Source of the DNA: Nonomuraea jabiensis
Lineage (GTDB): Bacteria > Actinomycetota > Actinomycetes > Streptosporangiales > Streptosporangiaceae
Length of the DNA: 64,000 bases
Assembly: GCF_014204795.1 (NCBI RefSeq)
Contig: NZ_JACHMB010000001.1
Span: 4,526,001-4,590,000 of the forward strand
Direction: 5' to 3'
Shown in pieces: positions 1-8,835 of the stretch. Made by a program: the position numbers and the translations under genes. The notes beneath the pieces are model-generated. The model was not told where the DNA came from. It searched no databases and saw only the letters and a list, made by a program, of their open reading frames with translations. Within the stretch, counting starts at the first letter, position 1, and the number at the start of each line of letters is the position of its first letter.

Positions 1-1293
1 CTCGACGAGGGCCGCGCGCCCCAGCAGGCCGAACCCGCCGAGGCGCACACCCGGGAGCTGCCGCACGGCGAGGTGATCGGCTGGGAGGGGCTGCGGGCCG
101 AGGAGGGGCCGCTGGAGTTCGAACGGGTGCCGTTCGGCCACCCGCTGTGGATCCTCTACTCCAGCGGCACGACCGGGCTGCCCAAGCCGATCGTGCACGG
201 CCACGGCGGCGTGGTGCTGGAGCACCTCAAATCTCTCGCCTTCCACCAGGACATCGGCGAAGGCGATGTGTTCTTCTGGTACACCACCACGGGCTGGATG
301 ATGTGGAACTACCTCATCGGCGCCCTGCTGGTGGGGGCCACGCCGGTGCTGTACGACGGCGCGGCCACCTATCCGTCGCCGGCGGCGCTGTGGCGGATCG
401 CCGACTCCGAGAAGGTGACCTACTTCGGGGTCGGGGCGCCGTACATCATGGCCTCGCTGAAGGCCGGGATCCGCCCCGAGGGGCTGGAGCGGCTGCGCGG
501 CATCGGCTCGACCGGCTCGCCGCTGCCGCCGGAGGGGTTCGCGTGGGTGGCCTCGGAGCTGCCCGGGGTGCCGCTGGGGTCGTTCTCCGGGGGCACGGAC
601 GTGTGCACGGGGTTCGTCGGGGCGACCATGCTCCACCCGATCAGGGCGGGCATCATCCCGTGCCGGGCGCTGGGGGCGAAGGTCGAGTCGTACGACTCCA
701 CGGGCAAGCCGGTCGTCGGCGAGGTGGGCGAGCTGGTGCTGACCGCGCCGATGCCGTCGATGCCGGTGAAGTTCTGGAACGACCCCGACGGCCGGCGCTA
801 CTTCGAGAGCTACTTCGACGTCTACCCCGGGGTGTGGCGGCACGGCGACTGGATCAAGATCAACGAGGACGGGAGCTGCGTGATCTACGGCCGCTCCGAC
901 TCGACCCTCAACCGGGGCGGCGTCCGGATGGGCACCAGCGAGTTCTACCGGGTGGTCGAGCGGTTCGACGAGATCGCCGACAGCCTCGTGATCGACACCG
1001 GGCAGCTCGGGCAGGAGGGCCGGCTGCTGCTGTACGTGACGCTCGCCGAGGGCGCCACGCTGACCGAGTCGCTCCAGCGGACCCTCTGCGACGCCCTGCG
1101 CAAGGAGCTGTCGCCCCGTCACGTGCCCAACGAGATCCACGCCGTCCCCGGCATCCCGCGTACGCTCTCCGGCAAGAAGCTGGAGGTGCCCGTACGCAAG
1201 ATCCTGCTGGGCACGCCCGTCGAGCAGGCGGCCAACCCCGACGCCATGGCCAACCCCGAGGTGCTGCGCCACTTCAGTCCGGCAGCAGAATGA
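1..1293 (+). CDS. acetoacetyl-CoA synthetase, C-terminal part (cut by window start)
   Basis: Adenylate-forming enzyme that would activate acetoacetate with ATP and CoA in the cytoplasm. The frame is open from base 1, and 430 codons remain; the family is about 650 residues, so roughly the first third lies outside the window. Visible motifs in order: the phosphate-binding loop LYSSGTTGLPKP, the A5-like SGGTD, the A7-like WRHGDW, the hinge region YGRSDSTLNRGG and the C-terminal catalytic lysine region RTLSGKKLEVP. The WYTTTGWMMWN segment and the C-terminal extension beyond the lysine motif fit acetoacetyl-CoA rather than acetyl-CoA synthetase (family knowledge). The last 20 bases overlap the convergent oxidoreductase gene. 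Confidence 0.9.
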   Translation, partial: LDEGRAPQQAEPAEAHTRELPHGEVIGWEGLRAEEGPLEFERVPFGHPLWILYSSGTTGLPKPIVHGHGGVVLEHLKSLAFHQDIGEGDVFFWYTTTGWMMWNYLIGALLVGATPVLYDGAATYPSPAALWRIADSEKVTYFGVGAPYIMASLKAGIRPEGLERLRGIGSTGSPLPPEGFAWVASELPGVPLGSFSGGTDVCTGFVGATMLHPIRAGIIPCRALGAKVESYDSTGKPVVGEVGELVLTAPMPSMPVKFWNDPDGRRYFESYFDVYPGVWRHGDWIKINEDGSCVIYGRSDSTLNRGGVRMGTSEFYRVVERFDEIADSLVIDTGQLGQEGRLLLYVTLAEGATLTESLQRTLCDALRKELSPRHVPNEIHAVPGIPRTLSGKKLEVPVRKILLGTPVEQAANPDAMANPEVLRHFSPAAE

Positions 1294-2938
1294 TCTTGCC
1301 GCGCGTCCGGCCCTGCCCGGCCGCGCGGTGGACCTCCTCCAGCTCGGTCAGGGGGCGGTGCTCGGCCGCCTCCACCGCGAGCTCGCCCCGGTCGATGAGC
1401 GCGGCCAGCTCGGCCAGCTGAGCCGGGTCGTTGCGGGCCACGAAGTGGGTGCCGCCCTCGATCGGGGTGGCGATCGTGATCGTCCTGCGCCCGAGCCCGG
1501 CCAGGGCGGCGGCGTCCTCCTCGGGGAGCGCGGCCAGGTTCAGCACCACGTCCATGCCGCCGGGGAGCGGCGTGGTCGTGTAGTCGATCACCTCGTCGGC
1601 GCCGTACCGCTCGACCGCGGCCGCGCTGCGCGGGCTCGCCGTGGCGAACACGGTCGCGCCCGCGAGCTTGGCGAGCTGGACCGCGAACATGCCGACCCCG
1701 CCGCCCGCCCCGTTGATCAGCACCCGCTCGCCGCGGGCGAGGCGGGCGTGCTCGTGGATCGCCTGCCAGGCCGTGAGCCCGGCCACCGGGACGGCGGCCG
1801 CGTGGGCGAGCGGGATGCTCCGCGGCGCCCTGGCCAGGACGCTCGCGGGCACCGCCGCGTACCCGGCGGCGCCGCCGTCCGCCAGGCCGAACACGCGGTC
1901 ACCCGGGGCCAGGCCCGTCACGCCCGCGCCGAGCGCGACGACCGTGCCCGAGACGTCCGCGCCGAGCGTGTACGGCAGGCTCACCGGCAGCACCTCGCGC
2001 AGCAGCCCCGCGCGCAGGCCGACCTCCGACGGGTTGAAGGAGGTGGCGGCCACTTCGAGCAGGACCTGCCCCGGACCTGGGCGCGGCGTGGGGATCCGGT
2101 CGAAGCGGATCTCGTCCCCGTATTCGTGGATGCGGGCGGCACGCATGGTCTCGGGCGGTTCGCCGGGAAGGCGGAACTCCTCGGCGTGGTCGGCCACCCA
2201 GGCGCCGAACGTGCGGGGCGCGGCCTTCGTGACCTCCTCGACCGCCGGCGTGACGGGGGCCGGGTGGCGGACGAGGTCCGCCTGGGCCTGGAGCACGCCG
2301 TCCACGGCCTGCGGGGGCCAGCCCATGGCCAGGAGCTCCGCGCGGGTCCGGCCGGGCGGGACCTCCTCCCAGCGCGCCGGCAATTTCGTGATCTGGGAAA
2401 TGATGCGGACCTGGTCCGCCTGCGTGATCGACTCCGGGCCGGTCAGGTCGTGGACGGCGCCGTGGTGTCCCTCCTCCAGCAGTGCCCGCGCCGCCACCGC
2501 CGCGAGGTCCCGCTCGTCCAGCACGGGCAGGGCGGCCTGGCCGTACGAGCCGCGCACCACCCCCGCCCGCACCCGCGCCGCCCACCGCAGCGCGTTGGCC
2601 GCGAAGGCGTGCGGGCGCAGGACCGTCCACTCCAGCCCCGACTTCTCGATCAGCCGCTCGACCTCGCGTTCGTGGTCGCGTACCGCGGCGGAGGAGAGGT
2701 AGACCACCCGCCGCGCCCGGCGCGCGATCGCGTCGATCACCGCCCGCGCCCCCTCCGCCGTGGCGAACGGCCACACCAGGAACACCGACTCCACCCCGTC
2801 GAGCGGCAGCGACCCGGGGTCCGCCAGGTCGCCCTGGGCCCTGCCGAAGGGCCTGACCTCGGCCCCCGCCTCCGCCAGCTCCGCTGCCACTAGCCTGCCG
2901 ACCGTACCGGTCGCGCCCATCACCAACACCGTTGTCAT
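1274..2938 (-). CDS. fused NAD(P)-binding (NmrA-like) / quinone oxidoreductase-type protein
   Basis: 554 residues in two modules. Residues 1-235 are an NmrA/atypical-SDR domain with the nucleotide loop GATGTVG at 8-14. After a linker, residues 265-554 form a medium-chain reductase/zeta-crystallin-like domain: MRAARIHEYG at 265, SFNPSEVGLRAG, the YTLGADVSGTV segment and a second NADPH loop GAGGGVG at about 410. The second module begins exactly where a free-standing quinone oxidoreductase would start, so this looks like a gene fusion. ATG at 2938 is chosen because it directly precedes the Rossmann strand; the open frame runs upstream but that stretch looks non-coding. Its substrate is unknown. 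It is divergent from an AraC-family gene 88 bases away, a likely regulator. Confidence 0.85.
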   Translation of the reverse strand: MTTVLVMGATGTVGRLVAAELAEAGAEVRPFGRAQGDLADPGSLPLDGVESVFLVWPFATAEGARAVIDAIARRARRVVYLSSAAVRDHEREVERLIEKSGLEWTVLRPHAFAANALRWAARVRAGVVRGSYGQAALPVLDERDLAAVAARALLEEGHHGAVHDLTGPESITQADQVRIISQITKLPARWEEVPPGRTRAELLAMGWPPQAVDGVLQAQADLVRHPAPVTPAVEEVTKAAPRTFGAWVADHAEEFRLPGEPPETMRAARIHEYGDEIRFDRIPTPRPGPGQVLLEVAATSFNPSEVGLRAGLLREVLPVSLPYTLGADVSGTVVALGAGVTGLAPGDRVFGLADGGAAGYAAVPASVLARAPRSIPLAHAAAVPVAGLTAWQAIHEHARLARGERVLINGAGGGVGMFAVQLAKLAGATVFATASPRSAAAVERYGADEVIDYTTTPLPGGMDVVLNLAALPEEDAAALAGLGRRTITIATPIEGGTHFVARNDPAQLAELAALIDRGELAVEAAEHRPLTELEEVHRAAGQGRTRGKIILLPD

Positions 2939-3026
2939 GCAGGCCACCGTAGGGGGCGGCGGCGAGACAACCAATGCGTCATCGACCCGGATTTCATACG
3001 CGATCGTCCTCCCGTAGGCTTCCCCC
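2939..3026. promoter_or_regulatory. divergent promoter region, oxidoreductase / AraC regulator
   Basis: 88-base spacer between divergent genes. A -10-like TAGGCT at 3015-3020 ends six bases before the GTG at 3027, and no purine-rich ribosome site is visible there, so the regulator mRNA is probably leaderless. The minus-strand promoter was not resolved. Confidence 0.45.
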
Positions 3027-3968
3027 GTGGACGTGCTCAGCGACGTGATCGCCCTCATGCGCACCGGCAGCCCCCGATCGGCCCGCGTCGAATGGCGCGC
3101 GCCCTGGGGCCAGCGGTTCCCGTCGGTTCCCGGCTCCGCCGGGTTCCAGGTCGTCCTGCGGGGGTCGAGCTGGCTGATCCGGCCGGACGGCGACCCGATC
3201 GCGCTGTCGGTGGGCGACGTGCTCTTCTTCCCCCACGGCCACGGCTACGCCATGGCGGACTCGCCGACGACCCCGCTGGCCGAGCCCGACTGCGACCCGC
3301 TGGACGACGGCCCCGGCCTGTTCGCCTCGGCCACGGTGGATGAGGCCGCCGACGGGCCCGCGGCGACGGTGCTGCTGTGCGGCGGCTACCGGCTCGATCC
3401 GGGCCGGGCCCACCCGATCCTGCGCGAGCTGCCCGACCTGATCCACCTCCCGGCCGGCGTCGGCCTCCACACCGAGCTGCGCGCCGCCGTCGAGGCCCTG
3501 GGCGCCGAGATCCAGCGCCCGCGGCTGGGTGCCGACACGGTGGTGTCGTCCCTCCTGGACCTGCTGCTGCTCTACATCCTGCGGGCCTGGTTCGAGGGGG
3601 AGCACGGCCATTGCCAGGTCGGCGGGTGGGCGCAGGCGCTCGCGGACCCCGGCATCAGCGCCGCGCTGGACGCCGTCCACCGGGATCCCGCCCACCCGTG
3701 GACGGTCCAGGAGCTGGGCGCGCGGGCGGGGCTGTCGAGGTCGGCCTTCTCGCGCCGCTTCGGCGAGCTGATCGGCCGGCCGCCGCTGGCGTACCTCACC
3801 TGGTGGCGCCTGGCCACGGCGGCGCACCTCATGCGCGCGTCCGACGCCCCGCTGGGCCAGATCGCCGCCAAGGTCGGCTACACCTCGGAGTTCGCCTTCG
3901 CCAACGCCTTCAAACGGGAGTACGGCGTGGCGCCGGGCAGATATCGCCGCGAGATCTGCCCGGCCTGA
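3027..3968 (+). CDS. AraC-family transcriptional regulator
   Basis: 313 residues. The N-terminal half (about 1-200) resembles the cupin-6 ligand-binding domain of AraC-type regulators (opening MDVLSDVIALMRTGSPR; GGYRLDPG later). The C-terminal 100 residues carry two helix-turn-helix motifs: WTVQELGARAGLSRSAFSRR and then PLGQIAAKVGYTSEFAFANA with the closing FKREYGVAPGRYRR typical of the family. The start is a GTG placed 6 bases after a TAGGCT box. Divergent placement suggests it controls the neighbouring oxidoreductase fusion; the effector is unknown. Confidence 0.9.
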   Translation: MDVLSDVIALMRTGSPRSARVEWRAPWGQRFPSVPGSAGFQVVLRGSSWLIRPDGDPIALSVGDVLFFPHGHGYAMADSPTTPLAEPDCDPLDDGPGLFASATVDEAADGPAATVLLCGGYRLDPGRAHPILRELPDLIHLPAGVGLHTELRAAVEALGAEIQRPRLGADTVVSSLLDLLLLYILRAWFEGEHGHCQVGGWAQALADPGISAALDAVHRDPAHPWTVQELGARAGLSRSAFSRRFGELIGRPPLAYLTWWRLATAAHLMRASDAPLGQIAAKVGYTSEFAFANAFKREYGVAPGRYRREICPA

Positions 3969-4120
3969 CTTCTTGCCCCTGCGTAAATAGGTTAAAACGT
4001 AACAATCTCCGAACGACTTCCGGCGCTTGGAAATCTTGTATTGGCCAGGCATTGACGCTTCGCCACTCGCTGATTTACGGTCCTCACACCGCTTAAAACG
4101 ATTTTGCCGGGAGTGCGGCA
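3969..4120. promoter_or_regulatory. AT-rich control region of the sugar ABC operon
   Basis: 152 bases, visibly more AT-rich than the flanking genes. The octamer TTAAAACG occurs twice in direct orientation, at 3992-3999 and 4093-4100; the first copy lies in GTTAAAACGTAAC, a short interrupted inverted repeat (GTTA/TAAC). These could be operator half-sites. GGGAG at 4109-4113 is the ribosome site for the gene starting at 4121. Confidence 0.4.
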
Positions 4121-5617
4121 ATGAATGAGACTCCCGTTCTATCCCTTTCGCAGGTCAGCAAGGCGTTCGGTGCGGTGCGCGCCGTACGCGAGGTCTCTCT
4201 TGCGCTCTTCCCCGGCGAGGTGCACGCGCTCGCGGGGGAGAACGGCGCGGGCAAGTCCACGATCGTGAAGATCCTGTCCGGCGTGCACCGGCCGGACTCG
4301 GGCCGGATCCTGCTGGACGGCGAGCCGGTGGAGTTCGGCGGGCCCGCGGACGCGCAGCGGGCCGGGGTCGCGGTCATCTACCAGGAGCCGACCCTCTTTC
4401 CCGACCTGTCGGTCATGGAGAACATCTTCATGGGCCGCCAGCCCCGCGGCCGCCTCGGCATCGACCGGCGGGCCATGCGCGCCGGCGCCGCCGAGCTGTT
4501 CGGGCGGCTCGGCGTGCACCTCGACCCCGACCAGCCGGCCCGCGGCCTGTCGATCGCCGACCAGCAGCTCGTGGAGATCGCCAAGGCGCTGTCGCGGCAG
4601 GCGCGGGTGCTCGTCATGGACGAGCCCACCGCCGCCCTGTCGGGCACGGAGGTCGCCCGGCTGTTCGGCGTGGCCCGGACGCTGCGCTCGCAGGGCTGCG
4701 CGCTGCTGTTCATCTCGCACCGGCTGGAGGAGATCTTCGAGCTGTGCCGGCGGGTCACCACCCTGCGCGACGGCGCGTACGTGGCCGAGGACCTGATCGC
4801 CGACATCACCCCCGACGACCTGGTACGCCGCATGGTCGGCAGGGAGCTGGAGGCGCTGTTCCCCAAGCAGGAGACGGAGGCCGGCGAGGTCGCGCTCAAG
4901 GTGCGCCGGCTCACCCGCGAGGGCGTCTTCACCGACGTCTCCTTCGACGTGCGGCGGGGCGAGATCGTCGCGCTGGCCGGGCTCGTCGGGGCCGGGCGCA
5001 GCGAGGTGGCCAGGGCCGTGTTCGGCATCGACCGGTGGGACGCGGGCAGCGTCGAGGTGGACGGCAGGCGGCTGCGGCCGGCCAGCCCCACGGCGGCCAT
5101 GGCGGCGGGACTGGCCCTGGTGCCCGAGGACCGGCGGCAGCAGGGGCTCGTCATGGACCTGTCCATCGAGCGCAACATCGGGCTCGCCGGCCTGGCCGAC
5201 GTGCGGCGGGGGCCACTGGTCTCCCGGGCGGCCGAGCGGGAGCGGGCCCGGGACTGGGCGGTGCGGCTGCGGCTGAAGTTCGCGCGGCTGACGGACGCCG
5301 TGAGCGTGCTGTCCGGCGGTAACCAGCAGAAGGTCGTGCTGGCCAAGTGGCTGGCGCGCCGGCCGTCGGTGCTCATCGTGGACGAGCCGACCCGGGGGAT
5401 CGACGTGGGCACCAAGGCCGAGGTGCACCGGCTGCTGTCGGAGCTGGCCGCTAGCGGGGTGGCGGTGCTGATGATCTCGTCCGAGCTGCCCGAGGTGCTG
5501 GGGATGGCCGACAGGGTGCTGGTCATGCACGAGGGGCGGCTGGCCGCGGAGATCCCGCGCGCGGACGCCACCGAGGAGAGCGTGATGGCCGCCGCCACCG
5601 GAAGGAGCCGCGCGTGA
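4121..5617 (+). CDS. sugar (rhamnose-type) ABC importer, duplicated ATPase subunit
   Basis: 498 residues with two fused nucleotide-binding domains, as in RbsA/RhaT. The first has a standard Walker A (GENGAGKST, 39-47), the Q-loop region IYQEP and Walker B (LVMDEPTAALSG). The second has the degenerate Walker A GLVGAGRSE typical of sugar importers, a good LSGGNQQKV signature and IVDEPTRGID. It would power uptake through the two permeases immediately downstream, with the binding lipoprotein at the end of the operon. It has a ribosome site GGGAG seven bases before ATG. The stop codon overlaps a GTG that opens a chain of mini-cistrons (see the 26-bp repeat). Rhamnose as substrate is inferred from the RhaS-like binding protein. 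Confidence 0.92.
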   Translation: MNETPVLSLSQVSKAFGAVRAVREVSLALFPGEVHALAGENGAGKSTIVKILSGVHRPDSGRILLDGEPVEFGGPADAQRAGVAVIYQEPTLFPDLSVMENIFMGRQPRGRLGIDRRAMRAGAAELFGRLGVHLDPDQPARGLSIADQQLVEIAKALSRQARVLVMDEPTAALSGTEVARLFGVARTLRSQGCALLFISHRLEEIFELCRRVTTLRDGAYVAEDLIADITPDDLVRRMVGRELEALFPKQETEAGEVALKVRRLTREGVFTDVSFDVRRGEIVALAGLVGAGRSEVARAVFGIDRWDAGSVEVDGRRLRPASPTAAMAAGLALVPEDRRQQGLVMDLSIERNIGLAGLADVRRGPLVSRAAERERARDWAVRLRLKFARLTDAVSVLSGGNQQKVVLAKWLARRPSVLIVDEPTRGIDVGTKAEVHRLLSELAASGVAVLMISSELPEVLGMADRVLVMHEGRLAAEIPRADATEESVMAAATGRSRA

Positions 5618-5668
5618 CCGCCACCGGAAGGAGCCAGGAGTGAGCGCCACCGGAAGGAGCCGCGCGTG
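5594..5668 (+). repeat. triplicated 26-bp translation-coupling junction
   Basis: The 15-mer GCCACCGGAAGGAGC starts at 5594, 5620 and 5646 (exact 26-base period). Each copy carries a GGAAGGAG ribosome site and ends in a GTGA stop/start overlap with GTG at 5614, 5640 and 5666. The first overlap is the end of the ATPase gene, the last is the start of the permease. In between are two 9-codon reading frames (5614-5643 and 5640-5669), each stopping on the next start. Because 26 is not a multiple of three, each copy shifts the frame and preserves the overlap. Confidence 0.85.
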
Positions 5669-6748
5669 ACCGCCACCGCCACCAGGACCGAGGCCGTGCG
5701 GCGCAACGGCGGGCGGCGGCTCGTGGACCGGGTCGCGCGGGTGCGCGAGCTCGGCATCGTGGTCGCGCTGGGCCTCCTCTTCGGCGTCACCGGCGCCGTC
5801 AACCCGTCCTTCCTCACCACCGCCAGCCTGCGCGACATCCTGCTGAACTCCGCCATCGTCGCCATGCTCGCCGTCGGCCAGACGCTCGTGGTCGTCACCA
5901 GGAACGTGGACCTGTCCGTCAGCTCCGTGGTGGGGCTGTCGGCGTTCGGGGGCGCGCTGGTCCTGGCCGACCACCCGGGCGTGCCGATCCCGGCCGTGAT
6001 CGCGGGCTGCGTGGTGCTCGGCGCCCTGTGCGGCGCGGTCAACGGGCTGCTCGTCGGGGCGGCCAAGGTGCCCGCGCTGGTGGCCACCCTCGGCACCCTG
6101 TACGCCTTCCGCGGCATCGACTTCGCCTGGGCCGGCGGACGCCAGGTGAACGCGGCCGACATGCCCGAAGGCTTCCTGTCCCTGGGGACGCGCTCGGTGC
6201 TCGGCGTGCCGCTGCTCGCGCTGGTCGCCCTGGTCGTGCTGCTGGTCGTCGGGTGGATGCTGGGCAACCTGCGCGCCGGCCGCGAGCTGTACGCCATCGG
6301 CTCCAACCCCGAGGCGGCGGTGCTGGCCGGGATCCGGGTGCGGCGCAGGATCGTCGCGGCGTTCGTGGCCAACGGGGCGCTGGCGGGGCTGGCCGGGGTC
6401 ATGTGGGCGGCCCGCTTCGGCACCGTGGACGCCACCGTGGCGACCGGCAAGGAGCTCGACGTGATCGCCGCCGTCGTGGTGGGCGGGGTGGCCATCTTCG
6501 GCGGCAGCGGCACGGTCTACGGGGCGGCGCTCGGGGCGCTGCTGCTGACCGGCATCACCAGCGCGCTGGCCGTGCTCCGGGTGGACGCGCTCGCCCAGAC
6601 GGCCATCAACGGCGCCCTGCTGCTGGCCGCCATCGTCCTCGACCGCGTGCTCGCGCTCCGCGTCGCCGCGGCCCTGCGCCGCCGCAGATTCCACGAAACC
6701 ACAGATCCTGTAGAGCCCGCTCCGGGGAGGACCGCCGATGGCAGCTGA
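5666..6748 (+). CDS. sugar ABC importer permease 1 (RhaP/RbsC family)
   Basis: 360 residues, polytopic membrane protein of the branched-chain amino acid/ribose permease fold. Family hallmarks include VGQTLVVVTRNVDLSVSSVVGLSA, the AVNGLLVGAAKVPALVATLGTL region, YAIGSNPEAAVLAGI (the cytoplasmic ATPase contact) and a late GGVAIFGGSGTVYGA loop. GTG at 5666 has GGAAGGAG nine bases upstream, part of the triplicated junction. It overlaps the next permease by 11 bases, so the two are probably translated together as a heterodimeric channel. Confidence 0.92.
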   Translation: MTATATRTEAVRRNGGRRLVDRVARVRELGIVVALGLLFGVTGAVNPSFLTTASLRDILLNSAIVAMLAVGQTLVVVTRNVDLSVSSVVGLSAFGGALVLADHPGVPIPAVIAGCVVLGALCGAVNGLLVGAAKVPALVATLGTLYAFRGIDFAWAGGRQVNAADMPEGFLSLGTRSVLGVPLLALVALVVLLVVGWMLGNLRAGRELYAIGSNPEAAVLAGIRVRRRIVAAFVANGALAGLAGVMWAARFGTVDATVATGKELDVIAAVVVGGVAIFGGSGTVYGAALGALLLTGITSALAVLRVDALAQTAINGALLLAAIVLDRVLALRVAAALRRRRFHETTDPVEPAPGRTADGS

Positions 6749-7721
6749 TCTCGCTCGGATGGCGCGCCGGTGGGAGGGGCTCATCCTCGTGCTGCTCGTC
6801 GGCGTGAGCGTCTGGGCCTCGCTCGGCGTGGACGGGTTCGCCAACGGGTCCAACGTCTCCTTCCTGCTCCTCGACACCACCGAGATCGCCCTCATGGCCC
6901 TGACCATGACGCTGGTCATCGTGGCGGCCGAGATCGACCTGTCGGTGGCCTCCACGCTGGGCCTGTCGTGCGCGGTGCTCGGCTGGCTCTGGAACGCCGG
7001 GCTCCCGATCGAGGCGATCATGCCCATCTGCCTGCTGGTGGGCGCCGCGTGCGGCGCGTTCAACGGGCTGCTCGTCACCCGCCTCGGCCTGCCCTCGCTG
7101 GCGGTCACCATCGGGACGTTCGCGCTGTTCCGCGGCCTGGCGTACGTCATGCTGGGCGACCAGGCGGTGGCCGACCTGCCGCCGGCGTACACGAGCCTGG
7201 CCACCGCGTCCATCGGCCCGATCCCGCTGGCGTCCGTGCTGGTCGCGGTGCTGGCGGTGGTGGCGGCCACGCTGCTGCACGCGACCGGGCTGGGCCGCTC
7301 GATCGTCGCGCTGGGCTCGAACGTGGAGGCCGCCTGGTTCGCGGGCGTCCGGGTCAAGCGGATCAAGTTCTGGCTGTTCGTGGCCTCCGGGGTGATGGCC
7401 TCGCTGGCCTCCCTCGTCTACACGTTCCGCTACGCCAGCGCCAGGGCGGACAACGGCGTCGGGCTCGAACTGGCCGTGGTGGCCGCCGTGCTGCTCGGCG
7501 GCGTGTCGATCTTCGGCGGGCGCGGCACGCTGCCCGGAGTTCTCATGGCGGTGCTGCTGCTCGGCGTCGTACGCAACGCGCTCATCCTCGCCGACGTGGC
7601 CAACGAGGTCCTGAACTTCGTGACGGGCCTGCTGCTCGTCGCATCCGTGCTGGCGCCGAACTTGGGGGCGGTATGGCGGCGGCGCACATCACCACAAGTG
7701 GAAGGGAAGCCCGCTTCATGA
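6738..7721 (+). CDS. sugar ABC importer permease 2 (RhaQ/RbsC family)
   Basis: 327 residues, a paralogue of the preceding permease: AAEIDLSVASTLGLS, GAFNGLLVTRLGLPSLAVTIGTFALFRG, ALGSNVEAAWFAGVRV and GGVSIFGGRGTLPG align with the same positions. About 9-10 hydrophobic segments are visible. The ATG lies inside the end of permease 1, and its TGA overlaps the ATG of the binding protein (ATGA at 7718-7721). Two distinct permease subunits are as expected for RhaP/RhaQ-type importers. Confidence 0.92.
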   Translation: MAADLARMARRWEGLILVLLVGVSVWASLGVDGFANGSNVSFLLLDTTEIALMALTMTLVIVAAEIDLSVASTLGLSCAVLGWLWNAGLPIEAIMPICLLVGAACGAFNGLLVTRLGLPSLAVTIGTFALFRGLAYVMLGDQAVADLPPAYTSLATASIGPIPLASVLVAVLAVVAATLLHATGLGRSIVALGSNVEAAWFAGVRVKRIKFWLFVASGVMASLASLVYTFRYASARADNGVGLELAVVAAVLLGGVSIFGGRGTLPGVLMAVLLLGVVRNALILADVANEVLNFVTGLLLVASVLAPNLGAVWRRRTSPQVEGKPAS

Positions 7722-8803
7722 AAACGCGTACCCCTTGGCGGCCCACCGCGCTCCTTGCCGGACTCGTCCTGCTGACGGCCGCCTGCGGCGGCACCACCAA
7801 GAGCGACGTGGCACAGCAGTCCTCCGCCTCCGCCACGGCCGCCGCCTCCTCGGCCCCGGCCGCGGATCCGAACGCCCCGCTCAAGCAGGGACTGAAGATC
7901 GCGTTCCTGCCCAAGCAGGTCAACAACCCGTACTTCACGATCGCCGACAAGGGCGGGATCGAGGCCGCCAAGGAGTTCGGCGGCGAGGGCAAGGAGGTCG
8001 GGCCGTCCGACGCCAGCGCGTCCTCGCAGGTCTCCTACATCAACACGCTGATGCAGCAGAAGCAGGACGCCATCGTCATCTCCGCGAACGACCCCAACGC
8101 CGTCGTGCCCGCGCTCAAGCAGGCCATGGCCGCCGGGGTCAAGGTCGTCAGCTACGACTCCGACACCGCCCCCGAGGGCCGCCACGTGTTCGTCAACCAG
8201 GCCGGCGCGGAGGACCTGGGCCGGACCGAGGTGCAGCTGCTGGCCGAGCAGATCGGGCACAAGGGCAAGATCGCCGTGCTCTCCGCCACCCCCAACGCGA
8301 CGAACCAGAACACCTGGATCGACTTCATGAAGGACGAGCTCAAGAAGCCCGAGTACAAGGACATGGAGCTGGTCAAGGTCGCCTACGGCAACGACGACGA
8401 CGACAAGTCGTTCGCCGAGACGCAGGGGCTGCTGCGCTCGTATCCGGACCTGGCGGGCATCATCTCGCCCACGACCGTGGGGATCGCCGCGGCGGCCCGC
8501 TACCTGTCGGACTCGCCGTCCAAGGGCAAGGTCAAGCTGACCGGGCTCGGCACCCCCAACCAGCTCAGGAAGTTCGTCAAGGACGGCACCATCGAGGCGT
8601 TCGAGCTGTGGAACCCGGCCGACCTGGGCTACCTGGCCTCGTACGCGGCGGCGGCGCTGGCCTCCGGGCAGGTCACCGGGGCCGAAGGGGAGAAGTTCAA
8701 GGCGGGCAAGCTCGGCGAGTACACGATCGGGGCCAAGGGCGAGGTGCTGCTGGGCAAGCCGACCGTGTTCAACAAGGACAACATCGACAAGTTCAACTTC
8801 TGA
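7718..8803 (+). CDS. rhaS: sugar-binding lipoprotein of the ABC importer, RhaS-like
   Basis: 361 residues. A signal sequence ends in the lipobox LTAAC (lipid-attached Cys 23), followed by a Ser/Ala-rich linker and a periplasmic-binding-protein fold of the ribose/rhamnose class: FLPKQVNNPYFTIADKGG, SYINTLMQQKQDAIVISAND, SYDSDTAP, then LSATPNATNQNTWIDFMK and GIISPTTVGIAAAARY. These segments resemble the rhamnose-binding protein RhaS more than ribose or xylose proteins; this is family recognition and ligand specificity is not proven. ATG 7718 overlaps the permease stop. The stop sits at the head of a CTTCTGA repeat. Confidence 0.85.
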   Translation: MKTRTPWRPTALLAGLVLLTAACGGTTKSDVAQQSSASATAAASSAPAADPNAPLKQGLKIAFLPKQVNNPYFTIADKGGIEAAKEFGGEGKEVGPSDASASSQVSYINTLMQQKQDAIVISANDPNAVVPALKQAMAAGVKVVSYDSDTAPEGRHVFVNQAGAEDLGRTEVQLLAEQIGHKGKIAVLSATPNATNQNTWIDFMKDELKKPEYKDMELVKVAYGNDDDDKSFAETQGLLRSYPDLAGIISPTTVGIAAAARYLSDSPSKGKVKLTGLGTPNQLRKFVKDGTIEAFELWNPADLGYLASYAAAALASGQVTGAEGEKFKAGKLGEYTIGAKGEVLLGKPTVFNKDNIDKFNF

Positions 8804-8831
8804 GGCTTCTGACGCTTCTGAGGGCTTCTGA
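8797..8831. repeat. four tandem CTTCTGA copies over the rhaS stop
   Basis: CTTCTGA begins at 8797, 8806, 8815 and 8825. The 9-base spacing of the first three puts a TGA in frame with the gene three times in succession. The array fills the short gap to the convergent response regulator. Confidence 0.7.
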
Positions 8832-8835
8832 ACGC

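Noticed and set aside
4139..7366. Very long open frame on the minus strand opposite the sugar ABC genes
   Set aside because: Composition is Arg/His/Gln/Pro-rich low complexity with no recognisable domain; it mirrors the GC-skewed codon positions of the real genes.
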